DNA of 64,000 nt from Bacillus badius NBRC 15713 (GTDB lineage Bacteria; Bacillota; Bacilli; Bacillales; Domibacillaceae), in contig NZ_BCVF01000022.1 of NCBI RefSeq assembly GCF_001591605.1, positions 1 through 64,000 on the forward strand, in the 5' to 3' direction. Positions 34,993 to 44,743 of the stretch are shown in pieces. The translations under genes were made by a program, and so were the position numbers. Under the pieces are notes generated by a model, which was not told the origin of the DNA, did not search any database, and worked only from the letters and a program-made list of their open reading frames with translations. How positions within the stretch are numbered: the stretch's first letter is position 1; every line of letters begins with the position of its first letter.

Positions 34993-35634
34993 CTACGAAG
35001 GATCGACAATTTTCTCCTGGTAAAGCTGTTTTCCTTCTGTTATCACAGCTTGCCCATTGGTCAATTCTGTGATCCAGGCAGTAAATGCCTCTTTTTGGCT
35101 TTCTTCAACAAATGTCTCCACAGTGACTGTATCAAGATAATGAATGTCTTTGATTTCATAAATAGAAGAGCGCAGTTCATTTTCCACTTTCCCAAGCCAA
35201 GTATAGTCAATAGAGGCGTTCATGACCTGCATAAGCCGGCGTTCCGCCACTTTCGCAGCGTTAATTCCTTCAGAAGCAGACTTTCCGTAGGCGCGGATTA
35301 AGCCGCCTGTGCCAAGTTTAATTCCGCCGAAGTAGCGGGTGACAACGACAACAGTATCTTTTAAGCCGCGTTTCTTTAATACTTCAAGGATGGGAAGGCC
35401 GGCTGTTCCGCTCGGCTCGCCGTCATCGTTTGCTTTTTGGATATGATCCGTTTCGCCGATCATATAAGCAGAACAATTATGGGTAGCGTTCCAGTTTTTC
35501 TTCTTAATTTCAGCGATAAATGCCTGCGCTTGTTCTTCCGTTTCTGCCCGATTGACATAGGCGATGAAACGGGATTTTTGGATGGTGATTTCTTCTTCAC
35601 CATACCCCTTAACTGTGTAATAAAGCGGGAGCAA
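34993..35634 (-). CDS. yvyE: YvyE/IMPACT (UPF0029) family protein
   Basis: 213 aa from a TTG at 35634, with GGAGG 8 nt upstream. The N-terminal IMPACT domain carries ANDDGEPSGTAGLPIL near residue 68 and TRYFGGIKLGTGGLIRAYG near 99; a C-terminal ferredoxin-like domain completes it. Related proteins influence translation regulation in eukaryotes, but the bacterial role is unsettled. It lies between tagU and degS, exactly as in B. subtilis. It is separated from tagU by 130 nt and is divergent from degS. Confidence 0.88.
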   Translation of the reverse strand: MLPLYYTVKGYGEEEITIQKSRFIAYVNRAETEEQAQAFIAEIKKKNWNATHNCSAYMIGETDHIQKANDDGEPSGTAGLPILEVLKKRGLKDTVVVVTRYFGGIKLGTGGLIRAYGKSASEGINAAKVAERRLMQVMNASIDYTWLGKVENELRSSIYEIKDIHYLDTVTVETFVEESQKEAFTAWITELTNGQAVITEGKQLYQEKIVDPS

Positions 35635-36263
35635 GGTTCATTCCTCCAATAAAATAATTTGGTGATTATCGAGTATTGTGCGGATGCTCAGGTTGTTTGC
35701 ATAGCATGAAAAGGAGAGAAGAGAACGTACATGTCCCTTCATGATCTTTGCTGTCCGATTCATTGCCAGCAGCTCTTGAAGCTGCACATAAAAGCCTCTT
35801 TACCCGAATAAGTGAAAAAATCAACATCGGCATCAATGATTAGCAAAACCAATAATTTTAAAAATTTCTTAGATCACAGGTTTAATTAATGAAAAGATGG
35901 GTACTAATCATTCTTATGATATATGAAAACAAAAAAGGAGCAAAGCGATATGGTTCTTTTTACGCAAATAGAAATCTTTTTAACGCAATAGTAATTAAAC
36001 TTTAATGTATAGGAAATTTAGTCGTGATATAATGAATGCAGCCTCAAAGTTGTATAATCGCTGGGGAGACGGGCTAAATAGGTAAAGAGGTCCTTCTGAA
36101 ATTGCTGGAAAATACCAGAAAGTTAGGTCTAATTCAGCTTCTTGTTTCAATATTTTTTGAATTTTAAGGGTCTTTTAGAGGGATTTCTCACAAAGCCTAC
36201 CTTCATTATAGTGATGCAGATGAAATGAAGGTAAAATAGGAATGTTGAGGAAGGGATTACCTA
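35635..36263. other. Long intergenic region upstream of degS
   Basis: 629 bases between yvyE (minus) and degS (plus). It contains an extended -10 promoter, TGA-TATAAT (TATAAT at 36028-36033), and a second TATAAT at 36053-36058, both plausible for degS with a leader of about 200 nt. A 26-codon reading frame starts at ATG 35731 after a loosely spaced AAAGGAG and stops at 35811; it is Cys/His-rich but too weakly supported to call. The rest is AT-rich. The leader is long for this operon and may be regulatory. Confidence 0.5.
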
Positions 36264-37418
36264 ATGGCTGCAAAAAATACCAATACATCACTTTTAGACA
36301 CGATCTTAAAGAAAATGATTGTGACCGTAGATCAGAGCAAGGGAGAACTGTTTGCGATTGCCGAACAGAGCAGGCGCGATTATGAATCTTTGCTCGGGGA
36401 ACTTGAGCAAGTTCGTATTCAAGTACATGATTTAATTGACGAGCAGGATGAACTAGAGACAAAAGTCAGGATGGCAAGAAACCGGTTATCAGAGGTGAGC
36501 CAGAATTTCCATACATATTCTGAAGAAACGGTCCGTCAGGCTTATGAAAAAGCACACAATCTCCAAATGCAGCTACTTGTTTCCAGACAAAAGGAAAAGC
36601 AATTTCTAGAGAAGAGAAATGATCTTGAACGGCGCCTGTCAACGATTGAATCGACGATTGAGCGAGCCGAGCACCTCGTTTCTCAAGTATCTGTTGTCTT
36701 AAATTATTTAACGCAAGACATGAAGCAAATTGGCGAAGTACTTGAAGATGCCCGCTTAAAGCAGGAGTTCGGACTGCAAATTATGGAGGCGCAGGAAGAA
36801 GAACGGAAACGGCTGTCACGCGAAATACACGACGGTCCGGCACAGATGATGGCCAATGTGCTGCTCAGATCTGATTTAATTGAGCGACTTTACAGAGAGC
36901 GAGGCGTAGACGAAGCATTTAAAGAAATTCGCAGCTTAAAGCAGATGGTTCGCTCCGCTTTGTATGAAGTCCGCCGGATTATCTATGACTTACGTCCAAT
37001 GGCGCTTGACGACCTTGGGCTCGTTCCTACGCTAAAAAAGTATTTAGCTACGGTTGAAGAGCATGTCCAATCATTAAAAAAAACAACAAAGATTCATTTT
37101 ACAAATATGGGAAGCGAACGGCGTCTTCCCTCCAAGCTTGAAGTCGCTTTATTCCGCTTGATTCAAGAGTCTGTGCAAAATGCACTCAAGCATTCTGAAG
37201 CGACATCCATTACTGTGAAACTAGAAATAAAAGCACATCAAGCTTTGGCTGTCATTAAAGATAACGGCCGCGGGTTTGATATAAGAGAAAAGAAATCAAG
37301 CTCATTTGGCATTATGGGAATGAAAGAGCGCCTTGAACTGTTAGAAGGCGATCTCTCCATCCATTCTAAACCGAATGATGGAACACTCGTTATGATTCGT
37401 GTTCCGATTGTAGATTAG
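36264..37418 (+). CDS. degS: DegS, cytosolic sensor histidine kinase
   Basis: 384 aa, no membrane segments. The N-terminal half is a long coiled coil (about 25-165). The phospho-acceptor His is in EERKRLSREIHDGPAQ near residue 191 (HisKA_3 type). The ATPase domain shows NALKHSEATS near 308 and VIKDNGRGFDIR near 330. It phosphorylates DegU, whose gene follows after 25 nt. The pair controls degradative enzymes, competence and motility in Bacillus. Length equals the B. subtilis protein within a residue or so. Confidence 0.93.
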   Translation: MAAKNTNTSLLDTILKKMIVTVDQSKGELFAIAEQSRRDYESLLGELEQVRIQVHDLIDEQDELETKVRMARNRLSEVSQNFHTYSEETVRQAYEKAHNLQMQLLVSRQKEKQFLEKRNDLERRLSTIESTIERAEHLVSQVSVVLNYLTQDMKQIGEVLEDARLKQEFGLQIMEAQEEERKRLSREIHDGPAQMMANVLLRSDLIERLYRERGVDEAFKEIRSLKQMVRSALYEVRRIIYDLRPMALDDLGLVPTLKKYLATVEEHVQSLKKTTKIHFTNMGSERRLPSKLEVALFRLIQESVQNALKHSEATSITVKLEIKAHQALAVIKDNGRGFDIREKKSSSFGIMGMKERLELLEGDLSIHSKPNDGTLVMIRVPIVD

Positions 37419-37443
37419 AGTTTGAATTAAGGGAGGCAGACCA

Positions 37444-38124
37444 ATGACAACGAAAATCGTTATTATTGATGATCATCAATTATTCCGCGAAGGAGTAAAG
37501 CGGATTTTAGAATTTGAAGAGTCCTTTGAGGTAGTAGCTGAAGGAGATGACGGCAGAGACGCGCTTGCGCTTATCGAAGAGCATCATCCCGATGTGGTGC
37601 TCATGGACATCAACATGCCGGAAGTAAATGGTGTAGAAGCAACGCGTGAGCTAGTGCAAAAGTTCCAGGATACGAAAGTCATCATCCTTTCTATTCATGA
37701 CGATGAAAATTATGTCACTCATGCTTTAAAGTCAGGCGCTATGGGTTACTTATTAAAAGAAATGGATGCAGACGCTTTAATCGAAGCGGTTAAAGTGGTG
37801 TCTGAGGGCGGCTCTTATTTGCATCCGCGCGTAACACACAATTTGATCGCAGATTATCGCCGGCTTGCTAATGATGACCAAAAAGGAAAAGGCTTCCAAC
37901 AAACAGAAGTGCGCCGGCCGCTTCATTTGCTTACTCGGCGTGAATGTGAGGTTCTGCAGCTTTTGGCTGACGGAAAGAGCAACCGCGCCATTGGGGAAGC
38001 GCTCTATATTAGTGAAAAAACGGTAAAGAACCATGTGAGCAATATCCTGCAAAAAATGAATGTAAATGACCGTACTCAAGCCGTCGTGACCGCGATTAAA
38101 AAAGGCTGGGTCGAAGTCAGATAA
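37444..38124 (+). CDS. degU: DegU, response regulator
   Basis: 226 aa; GGGAGG upstream. An N-terminal receiver domain (about 3-120) has the phospho-acceptor Asp in [13 protein letters not shown] near residue 56, acidic DDH near 9 and Lys in LLKEMDAD near 105. A C-terminal LuxR-type helix-turn-helix follows (about 160-225) with [15 protein letters not shown] and [12 protein letters not shown]. It is second gene of the degSU operon with a strong terminator behind it. It probably governs extracellular enzymes and motility. Confidence 0.93.
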   Translation: MTTKIVIIDDHQLFREGVKRILEFEESFEVVAEGDDGRDALALIEEHHPDVVLMDINMPEVNGVEATRELVQKFQDTKVIILSIHDDENYVTHALKSGAMGYLLKEMDADALIEAVKVVSEGGSYLHPRVTHNLIADYRRLANDDQKGKGFQQTEVRRPLHLLTRRECEVLQLLADGKSNRAIGEALYISEKTVKNHVSNILQKMNVNDRTQAVVTAIKKGWVEVR

Positions 38125-38132
38125 GAGAAGTA

Positions 38133-38165
38133 AAGCACTGTGCAAATTTGCACAGTGCTTTTTTA
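38133..38165 (+). terminator. Terminator of degSU
   Basis: A perfect 28-base palindrome (38133-38160; arm AAGCACTGTGCAAA) followed by a T-run, 8 nt after the degU stop. Confidence 0.9.
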
Positions 38166-38304
38166 TGTAAGTGTTTTGTTTATCTAATGGTTTGCCGGCC
38201 TTGCACAAGAAACGGATTGCAGGCGAGATGCAACTTTTTGAAGTTCCAAAGTTGAGGAGTGGAGGGGATTTGACATACAATAGGGCAGAAAGGACGTGAA
38301 CACG

Positions 38305-38865
38305 TTGATAAGAAAATTCATGGGACTGGTTTTGGCCGCCGGGGTTCTTTTAGCCGGTTGCGGCGATGATGAGAAAGAACAAAAAGAACAAACAGAACAA
38401 ACAGAAGCGCCGCCAGCAGCAGAAGCGCCAAAGCCAGCAGACGATCAGCCTGAAAAAGCCAAACCGCCGATGACTACTCAGCCGATTGAAGAAGCAGACA
38501 ATATCCCTCCGCAGGAAAAAGAGGAGTTAATGAAAACGTTCAACCGCCATGTAGATGCTTTCAATTCGAAGGATCTGGATGCCTATATGGACACCATCTC
38601 GAAAAACACCGAACGCAATTATGAGGAAGAGCGTCTATATGTGAAGAAAGTGTTTGATACATTTGATGCAAAGATGGAGCCGAAGCATACTGTTATTATT
38701 AAGTATGACCCGGAAAAAAAGGAAGCTTATATCTTTGTTGCCATGAAATCCGTCACCAAAGATTTGCAAACGGGAAAAGAAATCGAGGAAACGACACGGC
38801 AAATCATGACGTTCAATAAAGAAAAGGATGGCTGGAAACAAACGGCTTTATCTGCAATGAAATAG
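38305..38865 (+). CDS. Predicted lipoprotein of unknown function with NTF2-like C-terminal region
   Basis: 186 aa from a TTG at 38305, with AAAGGA about 10 nt upstream; the GTG at 38296 is too close to that box. The signal ends in VLLAGC (Cys near residue 18), a lipobox. A low-complexity linker of Glu, Gln, Ala and Pro (about 20-70) leads to a compact domain (about 75-186) beginning FNRHVDAFNSKDLDAYMDTIS, the typical opening of NTF2/SnoaL-like folds. It stands alone between degU and luxS. I do not recognise a specific family name. Confidence 0.65.
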   Translation: MIRKFMGLVLAAGVLLAGCGDDEKEQKEQTEQTEAPPAAEAPKPADDQPEKAKPPMTTQPIEEADNIPPQEKEELMKTFNRHVDAFNSKDLDAYMDTISKNTERNYEEERLYVKKVFDTFDAKMEPKHTVIIKYDPEKKEAYIFVAMKSVTKDLQTGKEIEETTRQIMTFNKEKDGWKQTALSAMK

Positions 38866-38884
38866 CCTAAGCGCATTCGGCAAC

Positions 38885-38893
38885 TGCTATAAT
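38885..38893 (+). promoter_or_regulatory. Extended -10 promoter of luxS
   Basis: TGC-TATAAT (TATAAT at 38888-38893), giving a leader of about 80 nt before luxS. No recognisable S-box structure was seen. Confidence 0.55.
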
Positions 38894-38981
38894 GGGAATA
38901 GAGAGATCAAACTGATGGAAGCCGAGGGGCTTTTAGCAGACTGAGCATGAAGGATTACTTTCTAAAAAAGGAGCGATCGCG

Positions 38982-39449
38982 ATGTCAAAACAAAAGAAGA
39001 TGAACGTGGAAAGCTTTAATCTTGATCATACGAAAGTAAAAGCACCTTATATTCGGCTGGCCGGCACCACAGAGGGAATGAATGGAGACAAGATTTACAA
39101 ATATGATCTTCGTTTTTCACAGCCGAATAAAGAGCATATGGATATGCCTTCCATTCATTCATTGGAGCATATGATGGCGGAGTTCAGCCGGAATCATTCC
39201 GACAAAATTGTTGATATTAGCCCTATGGGATGTCAGACAGGCTATTACTTATCGGTTATTAACCACGAAGATTATGATGATGTTTTGCGCATTGTGGAAG
39301 CGACGCTGAAAGATGTATTAGAAGCGACTGAGGTTCCGGCTTGCAATGAAGTTCAATGCGGCTGGGCTGCCAGCCACAGTCTCGAAGGGGCCAAGAAGCT
39401 GGCCCGTTATATGCTGTCAAAGCGTGAAGAATGGAAGGAAGTATTTTAA
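38982..39449 (+). CDS. luxS: LuxS, S-ribosylhomocysteine lyase
   Basis: 155 aa; AAAAAGGAG lies upstream of the ATG. It cleaves S-ribosylhomocysteine to homocysteine and DPD, the autoinducer-2 precursor, as part of the activated methyl cycle. The metal site is visible in [10 protein letters not shown] (near residues 53-62) and in the Cys of CNEVQCGWA near 126; the catalytic Cys lies in [10 protein letters not shown] near 83. Length is standard. It is monocistronic, with a hairpin downstream at 39462. Confidence 0.95.
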   Translation: MSKQKKMNVESFNLDHTKVKAPYIRLAGTTEGMNGDKIYKYDLRFSQPNKEHMDMPSIHSLEHMMAEFSRNHSDKIVDISPMGCQTGYYLSVINHEDYDDVLRIVEATLKDVLEATEVPACNEVQCGWAASHSLEGAKKLARYMLSKREEWKEVF

Positions 39450-39461
39450 CTAGTGAAGCTG

Positions 39462-39494
39462 CTCATTCGGACAAAAGCCTTCTGTCCGAATGAG
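39462..39494. terminator. Terminator-like hairpin between convergent luxS and paaI
   Basis: A perfect 12-bp stem CTCATTCGGACA / TGTCCGAATGAG with a 9-nt loop. No good T-run follows on either strand, so its efficiency is uncertain. Confidence 0.6.
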
Positions 39495-39535
39495 GAAAAG
39501 CTGCAAAAAAGAGCTTTCAGGATAGTAAGGCTTTA

Positions 39536-39988
39536 TCAAGGCTGATCAATTGGAACAAAATACTGATCTTTGCGATAAACAGTCGCTTCCATTGTCGCCA
39601 AAAGGTTTCCTTCACTTTCTACTGTAATGCTGTACCAGGCCACTCGGCGCGTTTTCTTCATCTCAGAAGCTGAAGCTGTTAACATGGCTCCTTTTTGCCC
39701 GGGAGCCATAAAGTTAACATTTGTGGATAAGCCGACAGATACCTTGCCGTAAGAATTGCTCGCTGCTGCAAATACATAATCAGCAAGAGCAAAGATCACC
39801 GCACCATGAACAGTGCCGTGGGAATTCAGCATATGGTCTTGAATTTGCAGTTCGGCTGAAGCTGTGCCCTTGCCAAGGGCTGTTAACTGAATGCCCAAAT
39901 GATTGGCGTAAGGCTCTTGCTTTAAGGTTTCAACAATTTTCTCATAGTAAGTTTCGTGAATTTCTTGCTCGTCAAGTTGTTTAGTCAA
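39536..39988 (-). CDS. paaI: PaaI-type hotdog-fold acyl-CoA thioesterase
   Basis: 150 aa from a TTG at 39988, with AAAGG 10 nt upstream; a GTG at 39997 overlaps that box. It has the hotdog fold with the family motif NSHGTVHGAVIFALADYVFA near residue 54, where the Asp is catalytic in PaaI enzymes. PaaI removes CoA from stalled or toxic ring-hydroxylated phenylacetyl-CoA intermediates and frees CoA. It faces paaK across a shared control region and is the only paa enzyme gene on the minus strand apart from the PaaY-like one at 53706. Confidence 0.85.
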   Translation of the reverse strand: MTKQLDEQEIHETYYEKIVETLKQEPYANHLGIQLTALGKGTASAELQIQDHMLNSHGTVHGAVIFALADYVFAAASNSYGKVSVGLSTNVNFMAPGQKGAMLTASASEMKKTRRVAWYSITVESEGNLLATMEATVYRKDQYFVPIDQP

Positions 39989-40189
39989 TATAATCACCTT
40001 TCTTTGAGTTTTTCCAGCTGGTTGGCGTTCGACCGTCCGTTAGTGAGTTGCATCTATACAAATTCAAAACGCTAGACGAGTATTTGTTTATAAGTATCTG
40101 GATTTAAAATATCATAGCTCTGCCATTGTGTAAATGGATAATTCAGATTATTCAGTCTAAATTCCGTCGTTTTTCTATGCTTTCGCTCT

Positions 40190-40231
40190 GTTAACGTTAC
40201 AATTTTAGCAAAAAAACTTGGGAACGTTAAC
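40190..40231. promoter_or_regulatory. Inverted repeat, candidate operator of the paa genes
   Basis: Arms GTTAACGTT and AACGTTAAC are exact reverse complements, centres 33 bp apart (about three helical turns). Each arm also contains the palindromic core AACGTT. It lies about 60 bp upstream of the paaK -35 box. Related AACGTTA or ACGTTATAA elements occur ahead of paaA, paaX and the symporter gene. PaaX is the obvious candidate protein, but this is inference. Confidence 0.5.
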
Positions 40232-40292
40232 AAAACTGAATGAAAAGAATATAAAAATGAGCTTGCCAAATATGAATTTTCAGAAATTATCA

Positions 40293-40321
40293 TTGACAAG
40301 GTGCTGTGCAAATTTTAAACT
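40293..40321 (+). promoter_or_regulatory. Sigma-A promoter of paaK
   Basis: TTGACA, 17-nt spacer, TAAACT. The start site would be near 40328, about 97 nt before the paaK ATG, with the CGTTATAAA element inside the leader. Confidence 0.65.
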
Positions 40322-40424
40322 TTAACTATATTACTATCATTTAAAACTTCGTATCAAAATCGTTATAAATCGTTTGCAGGGGATTTTGGGGAAAAGCTAA
40401 TTATGTGCAATGGGGGGCTTATAT

Positions 40425-41753
40425 ATGTACAATCCACAAATTGAAGCAATGGCGCGTCCTGAGATGGAGAGCTTGCAGCTGGAGCGTCTTCAACAAACAG
40501 TAAGAAGAGTGTATGACAATGTCGAATTTTATCAAAAAAAGTTTGAAGAGCTGGAAATTACTCCAGAGGATATTAAAAGCTTGGATGACATCACAAAACT
40601 GCCATTTACGAAAAAACAAGACTTGCGGGATAACTATCCATTTGGTTTATTTGCTGTTCCGCAAGAAGACGTTGTCCGCATTCACGGTTCTTCCGGTACG
40701 AGCGGAAAGCCGACTGTAGTTGGTTATACAGCAAATGATATTAAAGTGTGGAGCGAAGTAGTCGCCCGTTCTATTGTAGCGGCAGGCGGCAAGAAATCAG
40801 ATATCTTCCATAATGCTTACGGTTATGGATTATTTACCGGAGGCCTTGGTTTGCATTATGGCGCAGAGGCTTTAGGAGCGGCAGTTGTTCCGATCTCCGG
40901 CGGAAATACAGAAAGACAAATGACCATTATTGAAGATTTTAAACCGCGCGGCATTTGCGGCACGCCATCCTATATTCTAAACATTGCTGAAAAAATGCAG
41001 GAAATGGGAAAGGATCCGCGAAATACATCCCTTGAATACGGGATTTTCGGTGCGGAGCCTTGGTCTGAAGAAATGCGTGCAAAGCTGGAAGAAACACTTA
41101 ATTTGAAAGCGGTTGATATTTACGGATTAAGTGAAATTATGGGGCCGGGTGTATCAATCGAGTGCTATGAGGCGCAAGACGGTCTGCATGTGCAGGAGGA
41201 CCATTTCTTCATTGAAGTGATTAATCCGGATACATTGGAGCCGGTTCCTGAAGGGGAAGTCGGAGAGCTTGTTTTTACAAGCTTGACGAAGGAAGCCTTC
41301 CCGGTCATCAGATATCGCACCGGCGATCTGGCCTCTATTACGAGAGAAAAATGCAAATGCGGCCGAACAACTGTCAGAATGTCCAGAGTGAAAGGACGTA
41401 CTGATGATATGATCATTGTCCGCGGCGTGAATGTGTTCCCATCTGAGATTGAGCGTGTGCTTCTGCAAATTGAAGGTCTTGTGCCGCATTATCAGATTCA
41501 CCTCGTGAGAAAAGGAACAATGGATGGGGTCGAGCTGCATGTTGAAGTGGAGGCTGAGCTATATCAGCAAGTTGAAGAAGATTTATCCCACCTTCGCATT
41601 CAGCAAATGAAAAAAGAAATTCAGCATTTAATGAAATCCACATGTCTCGTGTCGATGAATACTGTGTTCAACATTCCGAAAGCAATTCCTCGATCAGAAG
41701 GAAAAGCGATCCGGATCGTTGATTTGAGAAATTCTGATACGGTAGGCGTATAA
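40425..41753 (+). CDS. paaK: Phenylacetate-CoA ligase
   Basis: 442 aa from the ATG at 40425, which follows GGGGGG with normal spacing; an in-frame ATG at 40410 would include that box. It activates phenylacetate to phenylacetyl-CoA with ATP through an adenylate. The AMP-binding P-loop HGSSGTSGKPTVVGYT sits near residue 88, YGLSEIMGPG near 232, RYRTGDL near 300 and the C-terminal hinge RVKGRTDDMI near 325. Length is normal. It starts the plus-strand group ahead of the flavin reductase and ferredoxin genes, and serves free phenylacetate taken up or formed in the cell. Confidence 0.93.
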   Translation: MYNPQIEAMARPEMESLQLERLQQTVRRVYDNVEFYQKKFEELEITPEDIKSLDDITKLPFTKKQDLRDNYPFGLFAVPQEDVVRIHGSSGTSGKPTVVGYTANDIKVWSEVVARSIVAAGGKKSDIFHNAYGYGLFTGGLGLHYGAEALGAAVVPISGGNTERQMTIIEDFKPRGICGTPSYILNIAEKMQEMGKDPRNTSLEYGIFGAEPWSEEMRAKLEETLNLKAVDIYGLSEIMGPGVSIECYEAQDGLHVQEDHFFIEVINPDTLEPVPEGEVGELVFTSLTKEAFPVIRYRTGDLASITREKCKCGRTTVRMSRVKGRTDDMIIVRGVNVFPSEIERVLLQIEGLVPHYQIHLVRKGTMDGVELHVEVEAELYQQVEEDLSHLRIQQMKKEIQHLMKSTCLVSMNTVFNIPKAIPRSEGKAIRIVDLRNSDTVGV

Positions 41754-41788
41754 TAAGAGAAACAGTAGATTGAAGGAGGAAACACGGA

Positions 41789-43095
<1,307 letters not shown>

Positions 43096-43150
43096 CAGCT
43101 GCAGGTGCCAGGAGGCGTCCCAAAGGGGCGTCTCCTTCAGTTTGTCGACA

Positions 43151-43197
43151 AAAAAGAGGTTCGGAATGATTTCATTCCGAACCTCTTTTTGTTTTTT
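43151..43197. terminator. Strong terminator after the ferredoxin gene
   Basis: A near-perfect 19-bp palindromic stem (43151-43169 with 43172-43190), with A5 before and T5-G-T6 after, so potentially bidirectional. Confidence 0.88.
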
Positions 43198-43326
43198 AGA
43201 TGGATGTCGAGCCGTCTGAGAGCATGACAGACCTCCCCAAGTTTATTATTTGCCTCTTTTTGTCTCCTGTTAATTAGAAGAAATGGCGCTTGCAGCAAAA
43301 AATTTAATAAAATAATCAGAATATAT

Positions 43327-43366
43327 TTGCATTATGTATAACAATAATTTATAATTACGTTATAAA
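43327..43366 (+). promoter_or_regulatory. Promoter of paaA with an overlapping candidate operator
   Basis: TTGCAT (43327-43332), 17 nt, TATAAT (43350-43355), with the start expected near 43362. The element CGTTATAAA (43358-43366) covers the start site, and TATAAC (43337-43342) / GTTATA (43359-43364) forms an inverted repeat across the -10 box. A repressor bound there would block initiation. Confidence 0.6.
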
Positions 43367-43419
43367 ACTGTTATATATGAATTTAGGGAATTGCGATAGA
43401 ATTAAAGGAGGAGCAGACA

Positions 43420-44373
43420 ATGTCTAACCTGACAATGATGACTGAAGAAGAAAAATTAGAACAATTTGTGCAGCGGATCGAGGCGGGAGACAAAATTGAA
43501 GCGGATGACTGGATGCCGGAAGAATACCGTATGGCACTGATTAAGTTAATTTCTATGCACGGGATCAGCGAAATAATGGGAGCGCTTCCAGAGAAGGAAT
43601 GGGTACCGAAAGCCCCTTCGCTTCATAGAAAGCTTGGCATCATGGCGAAAGTTCAGGATGAGATGGGACATGGACAGCTTCTTCTGCGCGTAGCGGAGGA
43701 CTTGCTGAAGCCTTACGGCAAAAACCGCGGCGATTTAATGCAGGATTTATTTAACGGCGATTTAAAATTCCATAACGTCTTCCACATGGATACGAGAACA
43801 TGGGGAGATGCCGGATTGATCGGCTGGCTCGTTGATGGAGCAGCAATCATTACTCAGACAAACATGCTTGGCGCTTCTTACGGTCCGTATGCAAGAGCCC
43901 TTCAGCGTATTTGTGCCGAAGAGGTATTCCATGCACAGCACGGAGAAGCAATCATCATGGCGTTGGCAGAAGGAACAGAAGAGCAAAGAGCAATGGTTCA
44001 GGATGCCTTGAACCGCTGGTGGGATGCTTTGCTGATGTTCTTCGGACCGGCAAGCAAAGACACGACAGGTTCTTCTAAACAGGATGTAACGATTAAATAT
44101 AAAATCCGTACAAAAACAAATGAGCAATTAAGGCAAGCCTTCTTTGATAAATATGTACCGCGTATCTTATCTCTCGGCTTGAAGCTTCCAGATCCGACAA
44201 TGCATTATGATGAAGAAAATAAAGTATGGGTCTACCAGCAGCCGGATTGGGCGGAATTCAAAAAAATTATTAAAAACCAAGGTCCGCGTTCTCAAGAGCG
44301 TTTGAACCTGCGCAGAACTTCTTATGAAAACAATGCCTGGGTGCGTGATGCCCTTGCAGCGACAGTAAGCTAA
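43420..44373 (+). CDS. paaA: Phenylacetyl-CoA 1,2-epoxidase subunit A (catalytic diiron subunit)
   Basis: 317 aa; AAAGGAGG lies upstream. It forms the diiron active site that epoxidises the ring of phenylacetyl-CoA with O2. Metal-binding ExxH motifs are DEMGHGQ near residue 81 and EEVFHAQH near 167, with further ligands between them. It starts the main operon paaABCD-ethD-paaFG-aldh-paaHJ. Electrons normally come from PaaE, which is missing here. Confidence 0.95.
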   Translation: MSNLTMMTEEEKLEQFVQRIEAGDKIEADDWMPEEYRMALIKLISMHGISEIMGALPEKEWVPKAPSLHRKLGIMAKVQDEMGHGQLLLRVAEDLLKPYGKNRGDLMQDLFNGDLKFHNVFHMDTRTWGDAGLIGWLVDGAAIITQTNMLGASYGPYARALQRICAEEVFHAQHGEAIIMALAEGTEEQRAMVQDALNRWWDALLMFFGPASKDTTGSSKQDVTIKYKIRTKTNEQLRQAFFDKYVPRILSLGLKLPDPTMHYDEENKVWVYQQPDWAEFKKIIKNQGPRSQERLNLRRTSYENNAWVRDALAATVS

Positions 44374-44398
44374 GGAAATCGAGAGGAGCAGAAGGAAA

Positions 44399-44743
44399 AT
44401 GGCAGAAAAAACATTTTACCAAGAATATGAAGTATTCAGCAAGCGTACGCCGAGCTCTGCGTTCCAGCATCAGTTCAGTTTGCTTGCCCCGAACGAAGAC
44501 ATGGCGCTGGTTATGGCTCAGGAAAACTTTATGCGCCGCGAACCGGTTGCTGATATTTGGATTGTTAACAGAAAGCATATCCGTGCAATGGATGCCGAAG
44601 AGAAGCTAACGCTTGGCAGACTGGATAATAAACAATACCGAACAACGAAAGGTTACGGCTACTTAAAGAAAAAGTGGCGTCACTATGAACAACAGATGCT
44701 TGATGAAAAAGAAATCTTGTCCTGGGGAGGAGACGGCAAATGA
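44399..44743 (+). CDS. paaB: Phenylacetyl-CoA 1,2-epoxidase subunit B
   Basis: 114 aa, the small subunit that bridges PaaAC heterodimers. The typical opening YQEYEVFSKRTPSSAFQHQF (about 7-26) and the block AQENFMRREPVADIWIV near 40 are recognisable. Its stop overlaps the paaC start by 4 nt (ATGA), indicating translational coupling. Confidence 0.93.
   Translation: MAEKTFYQEYEVFSKRTPSSAFQHQFSLLAPNEDMALVMAQENFMRREPVADIWIVNRKHIRAMDAEEKLTLGRLDNKQYRTTKGYGYLKKKWRHYEQQMLDEKEILSWGGDGK

Larger units (their letters stand above)
39989..40424. other. Divergent control region between paaI and paaK
   Basis: 436 bases without a gene. It carries a good plus-strand promoter for paaK, TTGACA (40293-40298), 17 nt, TAAACT (40316-40321), and a 9-bp inverted repeat (GTTAACGTT 40190-40198, AACGTTAAC 40223-40231). 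A CGTTATAAA element lies at 40361-40369. CGACCGTCCGTTAG at 40030-40043 lies close to the paaI start. These are the most likely regulator sites of the phenylacetate genes. Confidence 0.6.
43096..43419 (+). other. Intergenic region between ferredoxin and paaA
   Basis: 324 bases: an imperfect GC-rich hairpin (about 43111-43135), the strong terminator at 43151-43197, then an AT-rich stretch with the paaA promoter at 43327-43355 and an ACGTTATAAAA element at its start site. It splits the paa genes into a paaK-reductase-ferredoxin unit and a paaA-onwards unit. Confidence 0.65.
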
